NCBI GenBank assembly: GCA_036961345.1
Contig: JBALVT010000001.1
Location: 30,938-94,937 of the forward strand
Length of the DNA stretch: 64,000 bases
DNA from: JBALVT01 sp036961345
GTDB taxonomy: Bacteria > Pseudomonadota > Gammaproteobacteria > Pseudomonadales > Halieaceae
Direction of reading: 5' to 3'
The position numbers and the translations under genes are program-made. This document shows, piece after piece, positions 25,236-34,413 of the stretch. The notes under the pieces are model-generated. The model made no database searches. It was given only the letters and a program-made list of their open reading frames with translations, and was not told the DNA's origin. The number at the start of each line of letters is the position of its first letter. Positions within the stretch are counted from its first letter, which is position 1.

Positions 25236-25349
25236 TCACTGCTCCTTTTCGATACCCAGAGCGTCCATAGCGTGTTTAATCGCTTCTATGCGGGTCTTCA
25301 AGCGGGATCCACGGTCAAATTGTAAGCTCGTGCAGGTATCAGTTCGGCG
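25236..25349 (-). pseudogene. Possible remnant of a small gene (C-terminal fragment)
   Basis: In the 276-bp gap after the PRMT gene, the minus strand reads LQFDRGSRLKTRIEAIKHAM, then DALGIEKEQ and a stop, a well-behaved amphipathic helix. The frame is closed upstream by a TAG at 25350-25352 and no ATG precedes the conserved-looking part. It may be the degraded end of a short helical protein, or chance. Confidence 0.25.
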
Positions 25350-25467
25350 CTAGACGTTCTATCTTAATTAAAGAAATGGTGGGTGTGCCCAGATTACGTT
25401 AAGATTTTGTGCCTCTGGTAATGACGCCGGGTATACTCGCCCCCCAAATTCCACCTAGGAAAACCCC

Positions 25468-26763
25468 GTGCCCGTGAGCAGCAGTGACCCCATCAGCAAA
25501 TTTCTAAAAAAAGCGTCGAACATTGAAGCTCACGAAGTCAGAGCGACCTTGGGTTCATTTCTATTTGTGGTCATATTGATGTCCGCCTATTACATTCTTC
25601 GCCCGGTGCGCGATGCAATGGCAAGCGACTGGTCAGACGCAGAAGTAAGCTGGCTGTGGACTCTTAACTTTTTTATCAGTACTGCTGTTGTTGCTATCTA
25701 TGGGATTGCTGTATCACGCATCCGCTTCGCGCTTCTTGTGCCGGGGATGTATGGATTCTTTGCCCTGACATTTGTCGCTTTTTATGTCGTGGCCTCAGCA
25801 TCTGACGATCGGACATTAATAGACAAGTCGTTCTATGTCTGGGTTAGTGTGTTTAGCCTGTTTCATATTTCGGTATTCTGGAGTTTCATGTCAGACCTGT
25901 TCAGCAAGGAACAGGCCGGCAGACTCTTCAGTATTATTGCAGCCGGTGCCAGCGTTGGCGGTTTGATTGGCCCTTCTATACCCTCTTTTTTCTCTGCATC
26001 GCTTGGCACTGATAATTTGATGCTCATTGCGAGCGTTATGCTCCTGATTCCGATCCCGATTATTTTTTACTTGCAGGCACTGAAATCGTCAGACTTGCTC
26101 AATGAAGATTTGGGCCCTAACACGGCAGCGGGAAAAATTGGCGGCAACCCGTTTGCGGGTTTCAAGATGTTTTTCTCAAATCCCTATTTATTGGCCATCG
26201 GCCTATTCATTTTTCTCTATACCGGTATCAGTTCCTTTGTCTATTTCGAGCTGAAAAATTTGCTGGCCGATTTGGGTCGAGAGGAGCGAACGGCAGTTTG
26301 GGCGCAGATGGATTTGGCGGTAAATGCGCTGTCCATAGCTACCGGCTTATTTGCAACAGGCCGTATAGTCAGCAAATTTGGCATGCCGTTTACGATTGCT
26401 CTGGTACCGGTGCTAATTTGCATCGGCTTGGTGGTTGTAGCGATTTCACCTTTGATCGCAGTTGTGGTTGGCCTGCAGATAATACGGCGTGCTGGAAACT
26501 ATGCAGTTACCAGGCCGGCTCGTGAAATGCTCTTCACTCGAGTTGACCGAGAAACCCGTTTTAAAGCCAAGCCGGTCATAGATATTGTTGCTTATCGAGG
26601 CGGGGACACAATTATGGCCTGGTTATTCACCGGACTTACACAAGGCCTGGGATTGGGTTTAGCCGCTGTCGCCATCGTCGGGGCGGTAATTGCTGCGCTG
26701 TGGGCGGTCGTGGGTATATATCTTGGTCGCTGGTATGAACGCGATGAAGAATCTTCAGCTTGA
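25468..26763 (+). CDS. MFS carrier related to NTP/NDP exchangers (ATP/ADP translocase-like)
   Basis: A 431-aa membrane protein with about twelve hydrophobic segments. The opening EAHEVRATLGSFLFV, then SAYYILRPVRDAMASDW, is characteristic of the AAA/nucleotide-translocase-like MFS group rather than sugar or drug MFS. Another conserved part is RPAREMLFTRVDRETRFKAK with VDIVAYRGGD. Plastid and intracellular-parasite members exchange ATP for ADP; free-living relatives are mostly uncharacterised. Start is GTG 25468 behind AGGA. It stands alone, preceded by a 276-bp gap. Confidence 0.85.
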   Translation: MPVSSSDPISKFLKKASNIEAHEVRATLGSFLFVVILMSAYYILRPVRDAMASDWSDAEVSWLWTLNFFISTAVVAIYGIAVSRIRFALLVPGMYGFFALTFVAFYVVASASDDRTLIDKSFYVWVSVFSLFHISVFWSFMSDLFSKEQAGRLFSIIAAGASVGGLIGPSIPSFFSASLGTDNLMLIASVMLLIPIPIIFYLQALKSSDLLNEDLGPNTAAGKIGGNPFAGFKMFFSNPYLLAIGLFIFLYTGISSFVYFELKNLLADLGREERTAVWAQMDLAVNALSIATGLFATGRIVSKFGMPFTIALVPVLICIGLVVVAISPLIAVVVGLQIIRRAGNYAVTRPAREMLFTRVDRETRFKAKPVIDIVAYRGGDTIMAWLFTGLTQGLGLGLAAVAIVGAVIAALWAVVGIYLGRWYERDEESSA

Positions 26764-26851
26764 CCACGTAACCACTACGTCGTTTGTTTTGCCGCGACCC
26801 CTGGATGCCAGAGTTTAGACGTTGACGATATAACCGCAATCTGGATTTATG

Positions 26852-27325
26852 TCACGCTTGGGCAAAGCTGATGTTCATATGTTCCTGGCCGCCCATGAGT
26901 TCCATAAAGCCGCTCCGGGTGACGTGTATCAGGTTTTCATGGTCACCACTTTCGATATACAAATCATCTGTATTCACCAGTGCCTCATCCCAGAGCACGT
27001 GCAAGCCGTAGATCTGCCCCAAAGCCGGGATAGCACCGATTTCACAGTCGTCGAAGAATTCTCCCAGACGGTGTTCGCTGACCAGGGTAAAATTTCCGTT
27101 CATGGATTCGTTGAGTGACGAGATACTCAGACGATGATTCGAAGGGATGACGCAGAGCAGGTAGTTTTCTCCGTCGTGGGTTAATACGCCTTTGGCCACC
27201 TGGTCTGCTGGAACCTGCGCCAATCGGGCGCTTTCTAGGCTGCTCCGGGAATGGGGATGGTTGAGAACATCGTACATTACGCCTTTGCGATTGAGATGGT
27301 CATGTACACTTGCTGAAACGGTCAT
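26852..27325 (-). CDS. YbaK/EbsC-type aminoacyl-tRNA editing domain protein
   Basis: A 157-aa single-domain protein of the YbaK/ProRS-INS superfamily: SRSSLESARLAQVPADQVAKG provides the conserved Lys of the editing pocket, LLCVIPSNHRLS the central strand, and GEFFDDCEIGAIPALGQIYG the conserved G-x-x-P segment. Such free-standing domains hydrolyse mischarged tRNA (for example Cys- or Ala-tRNA-Pro). It is isolated from other translation genes. Confidence 0.85.
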   Translation of the reverse strand: MTVSASVHDHLNRKGVMYDVLNHPHSRSSLESARLAQVPADQVAKGVLTHDGENYLLCVIPSNHRLSISSLNESMNGNFTLVSEHRLGEFFDDCEIGAIPALGQIYGLHVLWDEALVNTDDLYIESGDHENLIHVTRSGFMELMGGQEHMNISFAQA

Positions 27326-27536
27326 TGTCGCTCCCCTCAGGAATAGGTGCAGGTACTGTGCAATATAGGAACGGCTTGCCTACAAGTCCAAGAATTAAGT
27401 CTTTTAAGGGAGTTCTTTCATTAGATCGATAGCAAGTAGTACGGCATTGGCGACTATGATTTGCGGTTCTGAAAGTGCTTAGTGCCGCACACGTGGAATG
27501 AACCACTTCCAGCCGGAACACCTGGCTTTTAGGGGG

Positions 27537-27815
27537 CTAGCCAGTAAGGCAGCTGTCAAACTTTTGTCCATTAAGAAAGTCGCCTACAAGACTATGATAT
27601 TTCTTGATAATGGCAATCTCCTGATCGCACAATCCACCATAGCGTTGGGCCTCGTCTACTTCGAGCAACGATACGATGGAAATCATAAAACGCTCGGATT
27701 CTGACTTTGCCAGCGCCATAAGATCCATGGTGTTATAGCCTTGATTGAACTTCTTTTCGGCGGCCTCGAACAGGAAGGGGATACAAAGCTCGCTGTTGGG
27801 GATAGTGCGGAACAT
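27537..27815 (-). CDS. Hypothetical 92-aa protein
   Basis: A small, mostly helical, soluble protein with an AGAGG site before its ATG. It has no signal peptide or membrane segment. The middle contains YNTMDLMALAKSESERFMIS. I do not recognise a family. It stands alone between a YbaK-like gene and a HAD phosphatase; good start context and a helix-friendly composition make it probably real. Confidence 0.55.
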   Translation of the reverse strand: MFRTIPNSELCIPFLFEAAEKKFNQGYNTMDLMALAKSESERFMISIVSLLEVDEAQRYGGLCDQEIAIIKKYHSLVGDFLNGQKFDSCLTG

Positions 27816-28053
27816 AATTGTTAACCTCTATGTGTCACCGGGATACCGACGGTCATCTTAAGCGTGGAGAGACACTGAGCTATTGTTATATATATACGAT
27901 AAATACGCAAGTACACTATTGTGCAATTCTGCCGGTAATTTGTCGGATTCTTGCAGGGCTTGCTTGCTACAATTCTCAGCTCCTGAGAACAAAGCTAAGG
28001 TGATAATTCATTGCCCAAAAGACGATATGTGAACCAGCGGGTCCAGCGGTAGC

Positions 28054-28707
28054 TTGAATATAGTCTTCGACCTCGACGGCACGCTAATCGACAGCGCCCC
28101 GGATATTCAGTCTGTAGGTTCCGATATTCTTCGTAGCCATGGCAAGGGCAGTCTAACGTTGGACGAAACCCGCAGTTTCATCGGCGAGGGTGCAGCGGTC
28201 TTTGTGAGTCGGATGATGGCTGCTCGCGGCATCGCTCAGACGCCCGGGAAACACGCGGAACTTCATGAGAGCTTTATCGTGCAATACGAAACCGCGGTCG
28301 ACCAGGCTGTGTTCTATCCCGGCGTGTTAGATGCTCTTGTTGTGTTGAAAACCGCTGGCCACAGGCTTGGTCTGTGTACGAACAAGCCAGAACTGCCGGC
28401 CCGCGCAGTGATGCGGCACATGGGGCTGGAGCCGTTTTTCCATGCGTTTATTGCCGGAGGGATGATAGCGCGTAGCAAACCAGAGCCCGATATGCTGCTA
28501 AAAGTGATCGAGGATCTGGGGGATGGCGCAACACTCTATGTTGGAGACAGCGAAATTGATGCGGAAACCGCGCAGCGAGCGGACGTACCATTTGCACTTT
28601 ATTCCCAGGGCTATCGCAAGTGCGCTGTTAGCGAGATACATAAGAACTGGGTCTTTGATCATTTCGATGTTTTGCCCGGTATTGTGCTTAAGAGCATGTC
28701 GCACTAA
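28054..28707 (+). CDS. HAD-family phosphatase, phosphoglycolate-phosphatase-like
   Basis: A 217-aa HAD hydrolase. Motif I is VFDLDGTLIDSAPD, motif II LCTNKP, and motifs III/IV RSKPEPDML with YVGDSEIDAETA. The helical cap follows motif I, as in Gph. It probably dephosphorylates 2-phosphoglycolate or a similar small phosphate. The start is unusual: the only start codon before motif I is TTG 28054, because an in-frame TGA lies at 28030-28032, and its ribosome-binding site is weak. Confidence 0.88.
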   Translation: MNIVFDLDGTLIDSAPDIQSVGSDILRSHGKGSLTLDETRSFIGEGAAVFVSRMMAARGIAQTPGKHAELHESFIVQYETAVDQAVFYPGVLDALVVLKTAGHRLGLCTNKPELPARAVMRHMGLEPFFHAFIAGGMIARSKPEPDMLLKVIEDLGDGATLYVGDSEIDAETAQRADVPFALYSQGYRKCAVSEIHKNWVFDHFDVLPGIVLKSMSH

Positions 28708-28886
28708 AGACTTTCGTTTATTCCAATGAACGCTGCCCAGCAGTAGGCGTACCTTTCAATTCCACTCCTGCTCCGCCCACGCCGCTCGATGAGGCAGTCA
28801 CTGGCGGCCTTGGTGTTCGTGAACTATAGTGATTTGGCCTCGGCCAGACTTAGCTTGCGCCGACAATAATAAAAGGATGGATTCTA

Positions 28887-29267
28887 ATGAAAACACTGAT
28901 AAAGGTTGTTCTGTTCGCCGTGGTCACCTCATTCTCAGCGCTGGGCTTTGCGGATGGTCATTCCACAATGCGCGTTGTCGCTGTCCAGACCAGTGATGCT
29001 GGCGCCTATGTTGTTGAGCTTCGCAAAGGCAAGCAGATGATGAACAAAATCGCCCCCAAGATGGTGATGCGCGCCTGGCGAGCTACATTCGCAGGTGAAG
29101 GTGCTGGCACAGTTATAGTGAGTCTCGAGCATCCCGGTTCTTTGTCGACGTTTGCCAGCGCCTGGGAAAAAACACTGGCGGATAAAAAAATGGCTGAGTG
29201 GCTGAGTGGATTGTCAGGTCTAAGACAGCTTGTGTCTGACAGCCTCTATGAGGAAATGCCAATTTAG
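28887..29267 (+). CDS. Secreted hypothetical protein
   Basis: A 126-aa protein with a clear signal peptide (MKTLIKVVLFAVVTSFSALGFA). The mature part resembles a small ABM/ferredoxin-like barrel in pattern (MRVVAVQTSDAGAYVVEL, later TVIVSLEHPGSLSTFASAW), but this is only a fold-level guess. AAAAGG precedes the ATG. Its stop overlaps the convergent membrane-protein gene by 4 bp. Function unknown. Confidence 0.7.
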   Translation: MKTLIKVVLFAVVTSFSALGFADGHSTMRVVAVQTSDAGAYVVELRKGKQMMNKIAPKMVMRAWRATFAGEGAGTVIVSLEHPGSLSTFASAWEKTLADKKMAEWLSGLSGLRQLVSDSLYEEMPI

Positions 29268-29884
29268 GCTGGACTGTTCTCCGTATAGCGTCGAACGGTG
29301 TGGATGACGCCCGCGTAGAGTAGCGGGCCCATTAATAACCAGGCCACCTGTCCCTGAAACGTGATTGTGCGATCGTTGAAGGTAAACAGCGTAGGATTAA
29401 ACCACGGACCAGTGGGAACTAATGGTGCCCAGGACAGCGCCTTCCCCGCTGCGAGTTGATCGTGGTAGAGAAACATTTCCACGAAAATATTCTGGCCAAG
29501 GCACCACAGCATCAAGACTGCAAAGGCGCCCCAATGCCAGCGATGAAATACGCTACTGTCTTTGCCCTGGCTGCGCCACATTAACCAGAGGCCTACCAGG
29601 CAGATGCTGCCCGCGTCGGCCAGAGAGTTGAGTAGCCAGTTCAGGTGCTGCGGTAATGCAGTGTTGAGCACAGCTGCCCGTCGCAATTCCACCGCGTCGC
29701 CCGCAACCCAGCCATAGGTAAACCACAGTTCCCACCCCAATGCGCAAGCCAGAAAGCTGCCAATATAGACGCGCGGTACCCAGCCCGGTATTGATGCCTT
29801 GCGGAGCAGGTAGGGGATGATGATCATTGGCAGTATCGCGCTGCTGTAAACGACGAACACCAGGCGCATTTGTTCAAAAGTCAT
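29264..29884 (-). CDS. Multi-pass membrane protein of unknown function
   Basis: A 206-aa protein with about five to six hydrophobic segments, among them LVFVVYSSAILPMIIIPYLL and WHWGAFAVLMLWCLGQNIFV. Aromatic residues are abundant (many Trp) and no catalytic motif is evident. I do not recognise the family. It begins about 150 bp from the divergent DMT permease. Confidence 0.7.
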   Translation of the reverse strand: MTFEQMRLVFVVYSSAILPMIIIPYLLRKASIPGWVPRVYIGSFLACALGWELWFTYGWVAGDAVELRRAAVLNTALPQHLNWLLNSLADAGSICLVGLWLMWRSQGKDSSVFHRWHWGAFAVLMLWCLGQNIFVEMFLYHDQLAAGKALSWAPLVPTGPWFNPTLFTFNDRTITFQGQVAWLLMGPLLYAGVIHTVRRYTENSPA

Positions 29885-30034
29885 TGAAAGTTTTATCCAC
29901 GTTGAGTCCGGCTAGCTTAACGTGCCGGGGGGGCTCGAACAAGATTTTCGAATCAAGTACTACCTTGAGTATGTCGCTATAATAGGAGAGATTTGGAAAA
30001 ACCGTCGTGCGCAGAGTAAACATAATAATGAACA

Positions 30035-30958
30035 ATGAGTTGGTATGTAATGGTGACTAACTGGCGGCTTGGTCTTGGTTTTTCATTGGTTACCGCAATT
30101 ATGTGGGGCGGTCTGCCAATCGCCCTGAAGGTGGTCCTGGGCGAGATGGACAGTATTACCGTCACATGGTATCGCTTTTCACTGTCCGCGCTGATCGCCA
30201 TTTTCTGGTATGGCCGTCGCAGCGCAGAGGCAATTAGGCGCCTGCTCAGTCGGCCTCTTTGGCCGTTCACTGGCCTGGCCGTTGCGGGTCTATTGGCGAA
30301 TTATATCTTTTACTTGATTGGCCTGGACCACACCACGGCGGAGGCTGCGCAGATATTAATTCAGTTGGCTCCACTGATGCTGTTGGTGGGCAGCGTATGG
30401 TTATTCAAAGAGCCTTTCTCAGCGTTACAATGGCTGGGGGTAGCAGCCTTCACAACAGGCCTTGTGCTGTTTTTTCATCATCGCTTGCGATCTTTGGCAA
30501 GCGAAGATGAAAGTTACCTGCTCGGCATGGCTTTTCTTTTGCTCGCTGCAATCACCTGGGCAGCTTATGGGCTGGCACAGAAACAGCTGATAAAACATGT
30601 CAACGCCAATGATTTGCTACTTCTGATTTATATTGCAGGGTCGGTGTGTTTCCTGCCAGCTGCATCACCCAATCAGATTCAGAACCTGGATAGGGTCGGT
30701 TTACTGATGCTGGCTTTCGCTTCACTTAATACCATTATCGCCTACGGCTGTTTCGGCAAAGCGATGACCCACTGGGAATCCAGTAGGGTCAGCGCAACCA
30801 TCTCGCTTACTCCCTTGTTGACTCTGTTCTTCGTGTTCCTGAGCAATATTCTCTATCCCGGTTTTATACAGACTGAGACTCTGGATTGGCTGAACTGGGC
30901 GGGGGCGGTGTTGGTAGTTGGCGGCTCAACATTGGCCGCTCTTGGAAACAGGCGATAG
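30035..30958 (+). CDS. EamA/DMT-superfamily permease
   Basis: A 307-aa integral membrane protein with ten predicted helices in two EamA repeats. The first repeat starts MWGGLPIALKVVLGEMDSIT and contains LDHTTAEAAQILIQLAPLML; the second starts WAAYGLAQKQLIKHVNANDL and ends with GGSTLAALGNRR. Such permeases export amino acids, metabolites or drugs. The substrate is not predictable. Confidence 0.88.
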   Translation: MSWYVMVTNWRLGLGFSLVTAIMWGGLPIALKVVLGEMDSITVTWYRFSLSALIAIFWYGRRSAEAIRRLLSRPLWPFTGLAVAGLLANYIFYLIGLDHTTAEAAQILIQLAPLMLLVGSVWLFKEPFSALQWLGVAAFTTGLVLFFHHRLRSLASEDESYLLGMAFLLLAAITWAAYGLAQKQLIKHVNANDLLLLIYIAGSVCFLPAASPNQIQNLDRVGLLMLAFASLNTIIAYGCFGKAMTHWESSRVSATISLTPLLTLFFVFLSNILYPGFIQTETLDWLNWAGAVLVVGGSTLAALGNRR

Positions 30959-30995
30959 TCGCATGGTATTCGGGGGGAGTTACTGACCTTTGCCC

Positions 30996-32474
30996 CTAGT
31001 TAGAATCAAAGTGTTCATCCAGAATCTGTGATGTTACTCCTTCGCCGTTTGCAGAGGAATCAACTGGTTGCATTTTTGGGTCAGATATTGTTGCCAGCTC
31101 ATTGTGTACCGGTTTTCGCTGGCCCCCGGTTATGATAGCTGCCAGCTGCGGCGTCTCATCATTTGATATAAGCTCCTCTGGCGCTTTGATTCCAATATGA
31201 AAGGCGGCGAAGCCTGGCATAACCACCTGATTTAGAGCCATACCCAGTACCCGCCCATCGTGCTGTGAGCGAATCTCGGTACGCACATTGGTTATTGGAT
31301 TGGTCACAACACCCAGCAAATCACCTTGTTGAACTCGCTCGCCCAATTCAACTTCACTAAACAATACGCCGCCACGATCGGCCCGAACCCAGGTAGAACT
31401 GTAATAGACGGGTTCGGGGTCGCCCCAAAAACTTGTTTTTTTGACCATGCCGAGATGATGCAACAGGGTCTGAATACTCTTTACGCTGTGCGCGACGGTA
31501 TCTTCTTGCAACCTCAAGGGCTCACCAGCTTCCAGAGTGACTGCGGGGATACCGCTGTCGAGCGCGGCCCGCCTCAATGTACCCTCGGCACCTGCGCTGT
31601 GCAGTACAACCGTTGCTCCAAAGCCATGAGTTAACTCGACGACCTCGGGATTGGACAGGTCAGCCCGTAGTTGTGGCAAGTTAGAGCGATGAAAGGAGCC
31701 GGTATGCAAATCAACCAGTACGGTGCAATGTTTTATGACTTCTTGAAAGAACGAATAGGCGATTCGTGCCCCGGCGCTACCCTCTGGATAACCGGGGAAT
31801 AGACGATTCAGATCGCGACGGTCGGGTAAATAGCGTGAGCTGCGCTGAAAACCCTGCAAATTGACAATGGGCACGCCAATGATCGAGCCGCTGAGATCTT
31901 CCGGCTGGGTGTTATAAAGCACGCGCCTGACGAGCTCCATACCATTGAGCTCGTCGCCGTGAATCGCTGCCGTCAAACACAGTACCGGACCAGGTTTGGC
32001 TCCGTGGACAACCAGTACCGGGGTAGGGCTGGCGAGCCCTTCAAAAGATTGTGCCGGAGTCCAGGATAGCCTGGTCGACGTAAGGGGAGGCACCTCAGTG
32101 CCAAGCAGTATCAAAGGAGCGACCTCAGAGATCACGGCTGTTGCCGGGGCTTCTTCGTCAGTGGCTTGGTGGAAGCTTTCGGTGGGTGTCGGCTCGCTTT
32201 CTCTTACCGGTTCGCCAAGGTCTACACTCTTTGCTTGCGGAAAAGCAGATTCTATCGCCTCTGTATTCGCCTGATCATCCGGTAACCCGACAAGTGCGAT
32301 TGTGTCTGTGGTATTTGAGTCTGCTATGGATGACGAGACACTGTCATTGTAAGGGAGTTCTTTGCTCAGTGCCTCCGCATCCTGCGACAGGGCATGCCAG
32401 GGAAATAGCAGTTGAATCATTAGGCCGAAAAAAATCATGGCCCGTTGAGTTCTCACTTCGGTCCGTTTTAACAT
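30996..32474 (-). CDS. Exported succinylglutamate desuccinylase/aspartoacylase-family protein
   Basis: A 492-aa protein: a signal-like hydrophobic segment near residues 13-30, then about 110 acidic, low-complexity residues, then an M14-like AstE/AspA catalytic domain. Zinc ligands appear in AAIHGDELNGMEL (His and Glu) and VDLHTGSFHR (His), with a catalytic Glu in VTLEAGEP. The C-terminal beta domain (RADRGGVLFSEVELGERVQQ) is of the biotinyl-like type seen in this family. Cytoplasmic members remove N-acyl groups from amino acids; this one is apparently exported. It is transcribed away from the RidA gene region. Confidence 0.82.
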   Translation of the reverse strand: MLKRTEVRTQRAMIFFGLMIQLLFPWHALSQDAEALSKELPYNDSVSSSIADSNTTDTIALVGLPDDQANTEAIESAFPQAKSVDLGEPVRESEPTPTESFHQATDEEAPATAVISEVAPLILLGTEVPPLTSTRLSWTPAQSFEGLASPTPVLVVHGAKPGPVLCLTAAIHGDELNGMELVRRVLYNTQPEDLSGSIIGVPIVNLQGFQRSSRYLPDRRDLNRLFPGYPEGSAGARIAYSFFQEVIKHCTVLVDLHTGSFHRSNLPQLRADLSNPEVVELTHGFGATVVLHSAGAEGTLRRAALDSGIPAVTLEAGEPLRLQEDTVAHSVKSIQTLLHHLGMVKKTSFWGDPEPVYYSSTWVRADRGGVLFSEVELGERVQQGDLLGVVTNPITNVRTEIRSQHDGRVLGMALNQVVMPGFAAFHIGIKAPEELISNDETPQLAAIITGGQRKPVHNELATISDPKMQPVDSSANGEGVTSQILDEHFDSN

Positions 32475-32537
32475 TCTTTAACTTACCTGATAAATTGCAT
32501 TATTATCTTTATTGATCCACTTGCCCCTAAGTGTTTT

Positions 32538-32927
32538 CTACGGGATTCGAGCCGTAATTCTAACCTCAACATGTGCCCCAGGTACCAATAGTTCAGTGAT
32601 TCCAATCGCCGTCCAGGCTGGCCAGGGCTCGCCCAGGTATTCGTCCCTGATCTTCGAAAACTCGGTGATATGTCCTTGAAAGTTTACGTGATATGTCGTG
32701 CATTCAACAATATCTGCATAGGAAGCGCCTGCCTGCGCTAATAGCTCGCCGGCCTTTTTAAATACATTGTGAAATTCCTCTTCGAGCGAATCGGGGAGTT
32801 TTCCTCGCGGGTCGACGCCGATAATGCCAGAGCAGAATAGAAAGCCATCGCTCTTAATCGCCTCGGAAAAGTGCATCTGATCATAGGCGAACCGCCCAGT
32901 GGGAGTGACGATTGATTCGATGGACAT
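32538..32927 (-). CDS. ridA: RidA/YjgF/Rid-family protein
   Basis: A 129-aa Rid protein with FDQMHFSEAIK-like N-terminus, LFCSGIIGVDPRGKLP and the Arg-containing strand HVEVRITARIP, whose Arg binds the carboxylate of the imine substrate. Family members deaminate 2-aminoacrylate and related enamines made by PLP enzymes. Its closeness to an aminotransferase and the glutamate mutase operon suggests, but does not prove, a shared pathway. Confidence 0.9.
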   Translation of the reverse strand: MSIESIVTPTGRFAYDQMHFSEAIKSDGFLFCSGIIGVDPRGKLPDSLEEEFHNVFKKAGELLAQAGASYADIVECTTYHVNFQGHITEFSKIRDEYLGEPWPAWTAIGITELLVPGAHVEVRITARIP

Positions 32928-33006
32928 ATTTGGCAGTCTCCTTCTAATACAGCGAAATTATAATACAGATCAGTAGCTTCACGTGAGGAAAATTTCTCTT
33001 TGAGGT

Positions 33007-33194
33007 GAGGCGGCCGTCTCTTCTGTCGATGAACGTTGGCTCCACAGTGTGTCGGAAGGTCAACCTGCGCAATTGAATTGGTAGATCAACTTGATACGCC
33101 AGAGGTCGAGGCGTATCGTGCTCATGTCGAAATATTGGGTCCGGTGGGCAATGTACAAATGCACCGGTTTCCCGTAGCCAATACAGCACCATAG
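33007..33194 (+). pseudogene. Possible frameshifted gene remnant upstream of the aminotransferase
   Basis: The plus strand reads EAAVSSVDERWLHSVSEGQ in one frame (from 33007) and, after a change of frame near 33081, VDQLDTPEVEAYRAHVEILG to a stop at 33192-33194. Both parts have protein-like composition. No start codon or known family is seen. It could be the tail of a decayed gene or leader sequence of the aminotransferase transcript. Confidence 0.25.
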
Positions 33195-33221
33195 TGTCGT
33201 CAACAAAAGGGGCAAGAGTTC

Positions 33222-34409
33222 ATGTTTTCACAGTTAAAGCCACGGCCGGCAGACCCCATACTGGGTTTGTCCGTCAAATTTAAAGCTGATGTTAACCCGC
33301 AAAAAATCGATCTCGGGGCGGGTATTTATAAAGATGAAGCGGGTCATACACCTGTTTTAGACTGTGTTAAAGCGGCCGAGAAACTACGCACTGAAACGGA
33401 AACGAGTAAGGCCTATTTGGGGTCTGCAGGCTCGGCGCTATTCAACGAAAAAATTGCGCTGCTGAACCTGGGCGATCATAGGGTTATCAGGGAAAACCGA
33501 ATTCGCACCGTGTCTACCCCGGGCGGTACAGGCGCTTTACGTGTGGCCGGGGAGTTTATTAATACCTGCACCCCGGGAGCGACTATTTGGGTGAGTAACC
33601 CCACCTGGGCAAACCATCAGGGGGTGTTTAGCGCCGCCGGCTTGAATGTAAAAAGCTATCCGTATTATGACTATGAGAATAAGTGCCTGGATTTTGCCGG
33701 GCTTGTAGAGTCTCTAAAGCAAATACCCAAAGACGATGCAGTGTTGTTTCACGCCTGTTGCCACAATCCAAGTGGCATGGATTTAAACCAGACCCAGTGG
33801 CAGGAGGTGGCCGAAATTGCCAAGCAGGTGGGTTTTACACCTGTTATTGATATGGCATATCAGGGCTTTGGAGAGAGCCTGGATGCTGATGCCTATGGCT
33901 TACGATTGATGGCGGAGACGCTTGATGAGTTGATTATCTGCAGTTCGTGTTCGAAAAATTTCGGTTTGTACAGAGAGCGCATTGGTGCCTGTTCGATTAT
34001 CGGCAAAAACGCCAGCTCAGCCGATATTATCAGTTCAGTATTACTGCCAGTGGTCCGGGTAAATTACTCTATGCCGCCGGCACATGGAGCAGCTATTGTT
34101 GAGACTATCCTGAGCTCAGATGAGCTAACCTCCCAGTGGCACGGCGAGTTAAAGCAAATGCGCGACCGAATCGGTGGTATGCGGCACTTGCTGGTAGATA
34201 AACTCGTTGAAAATGGGGTGAGTCGCGATTTTAGTTTTATTACCCGGCAAAATGGCATGTTCTCCTTTTTGGGTATCGATACCGACCAGGTGCAGCGCTT
34301 ACAGGATGAGTTTGGTATCTATATTGTTGGCTCCAGCCGCATCAGTGTTGCGGCCATTTCGCCGGATAATGTTGATTATCTGGCCCAGTCAATTGCGAAA
34401 GTGCTTTAG
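33222..34409 (+). CDS. Aspartate/tyrosine-type aminotransferase (class I)
   Basis: A 395-aa PLP enzyme of the AspC/TyrB subgroup. The opening DPILGLSVKFKAD is typical of that subgroup; the PLP lysine is in CSSCSKNFGLYRERIG; HNPSGMDL and VIDMAYQGFG carry the cofactor Asn, Asp and Tyr; GMFSFLGI and SRISVAAIS follow, the latter with the substrate-carboxylate Arg. It would transaminate a dicarboxylic or aromatic amino acid. Lying before glutamate mutase genes, 3-methylaspartate is a reasonable substrate (inference). GGGGCAAGAG precedes the start codon. It is convergent with the RraA-like gene, 4 bp between stops. Confidence 0.92.
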   Translation: MFSQLKPRPADPILGLSVKFKADVNPQKIDLGAGIYKDEAGHTPVLDCVKAAEKLRTETETSKAYLGSAGSALFNEKIALLNLGDHRVIRENRIRTVSTPGGTGALRVAGEFINTCTPGATIWVSNPTWANHQGVFSAAGLNVKSYPYYDYENKCLDFAGLVESLKQIPKDDAVLFHACCHNPSGMDLNQTQWQEVAEIAKQVGFTPVIDMAYQGFGESLDADAYGLRLMAETLDELIICSSCSKNFGLYRERIGACSIIGKNASSADIISSVLLPVVRVNYSMPPAHGAAIVETILSSDELTSQWHGELKQMRDRIGGMRHLLVDKLVENGVSRDFSFITRQNGMFSFLGIDTDQVQRLQDEFGIYIVGSSRISVAAISPDNVDYLAQSIAKVL

Positions 34410-34413
34410 GGCA

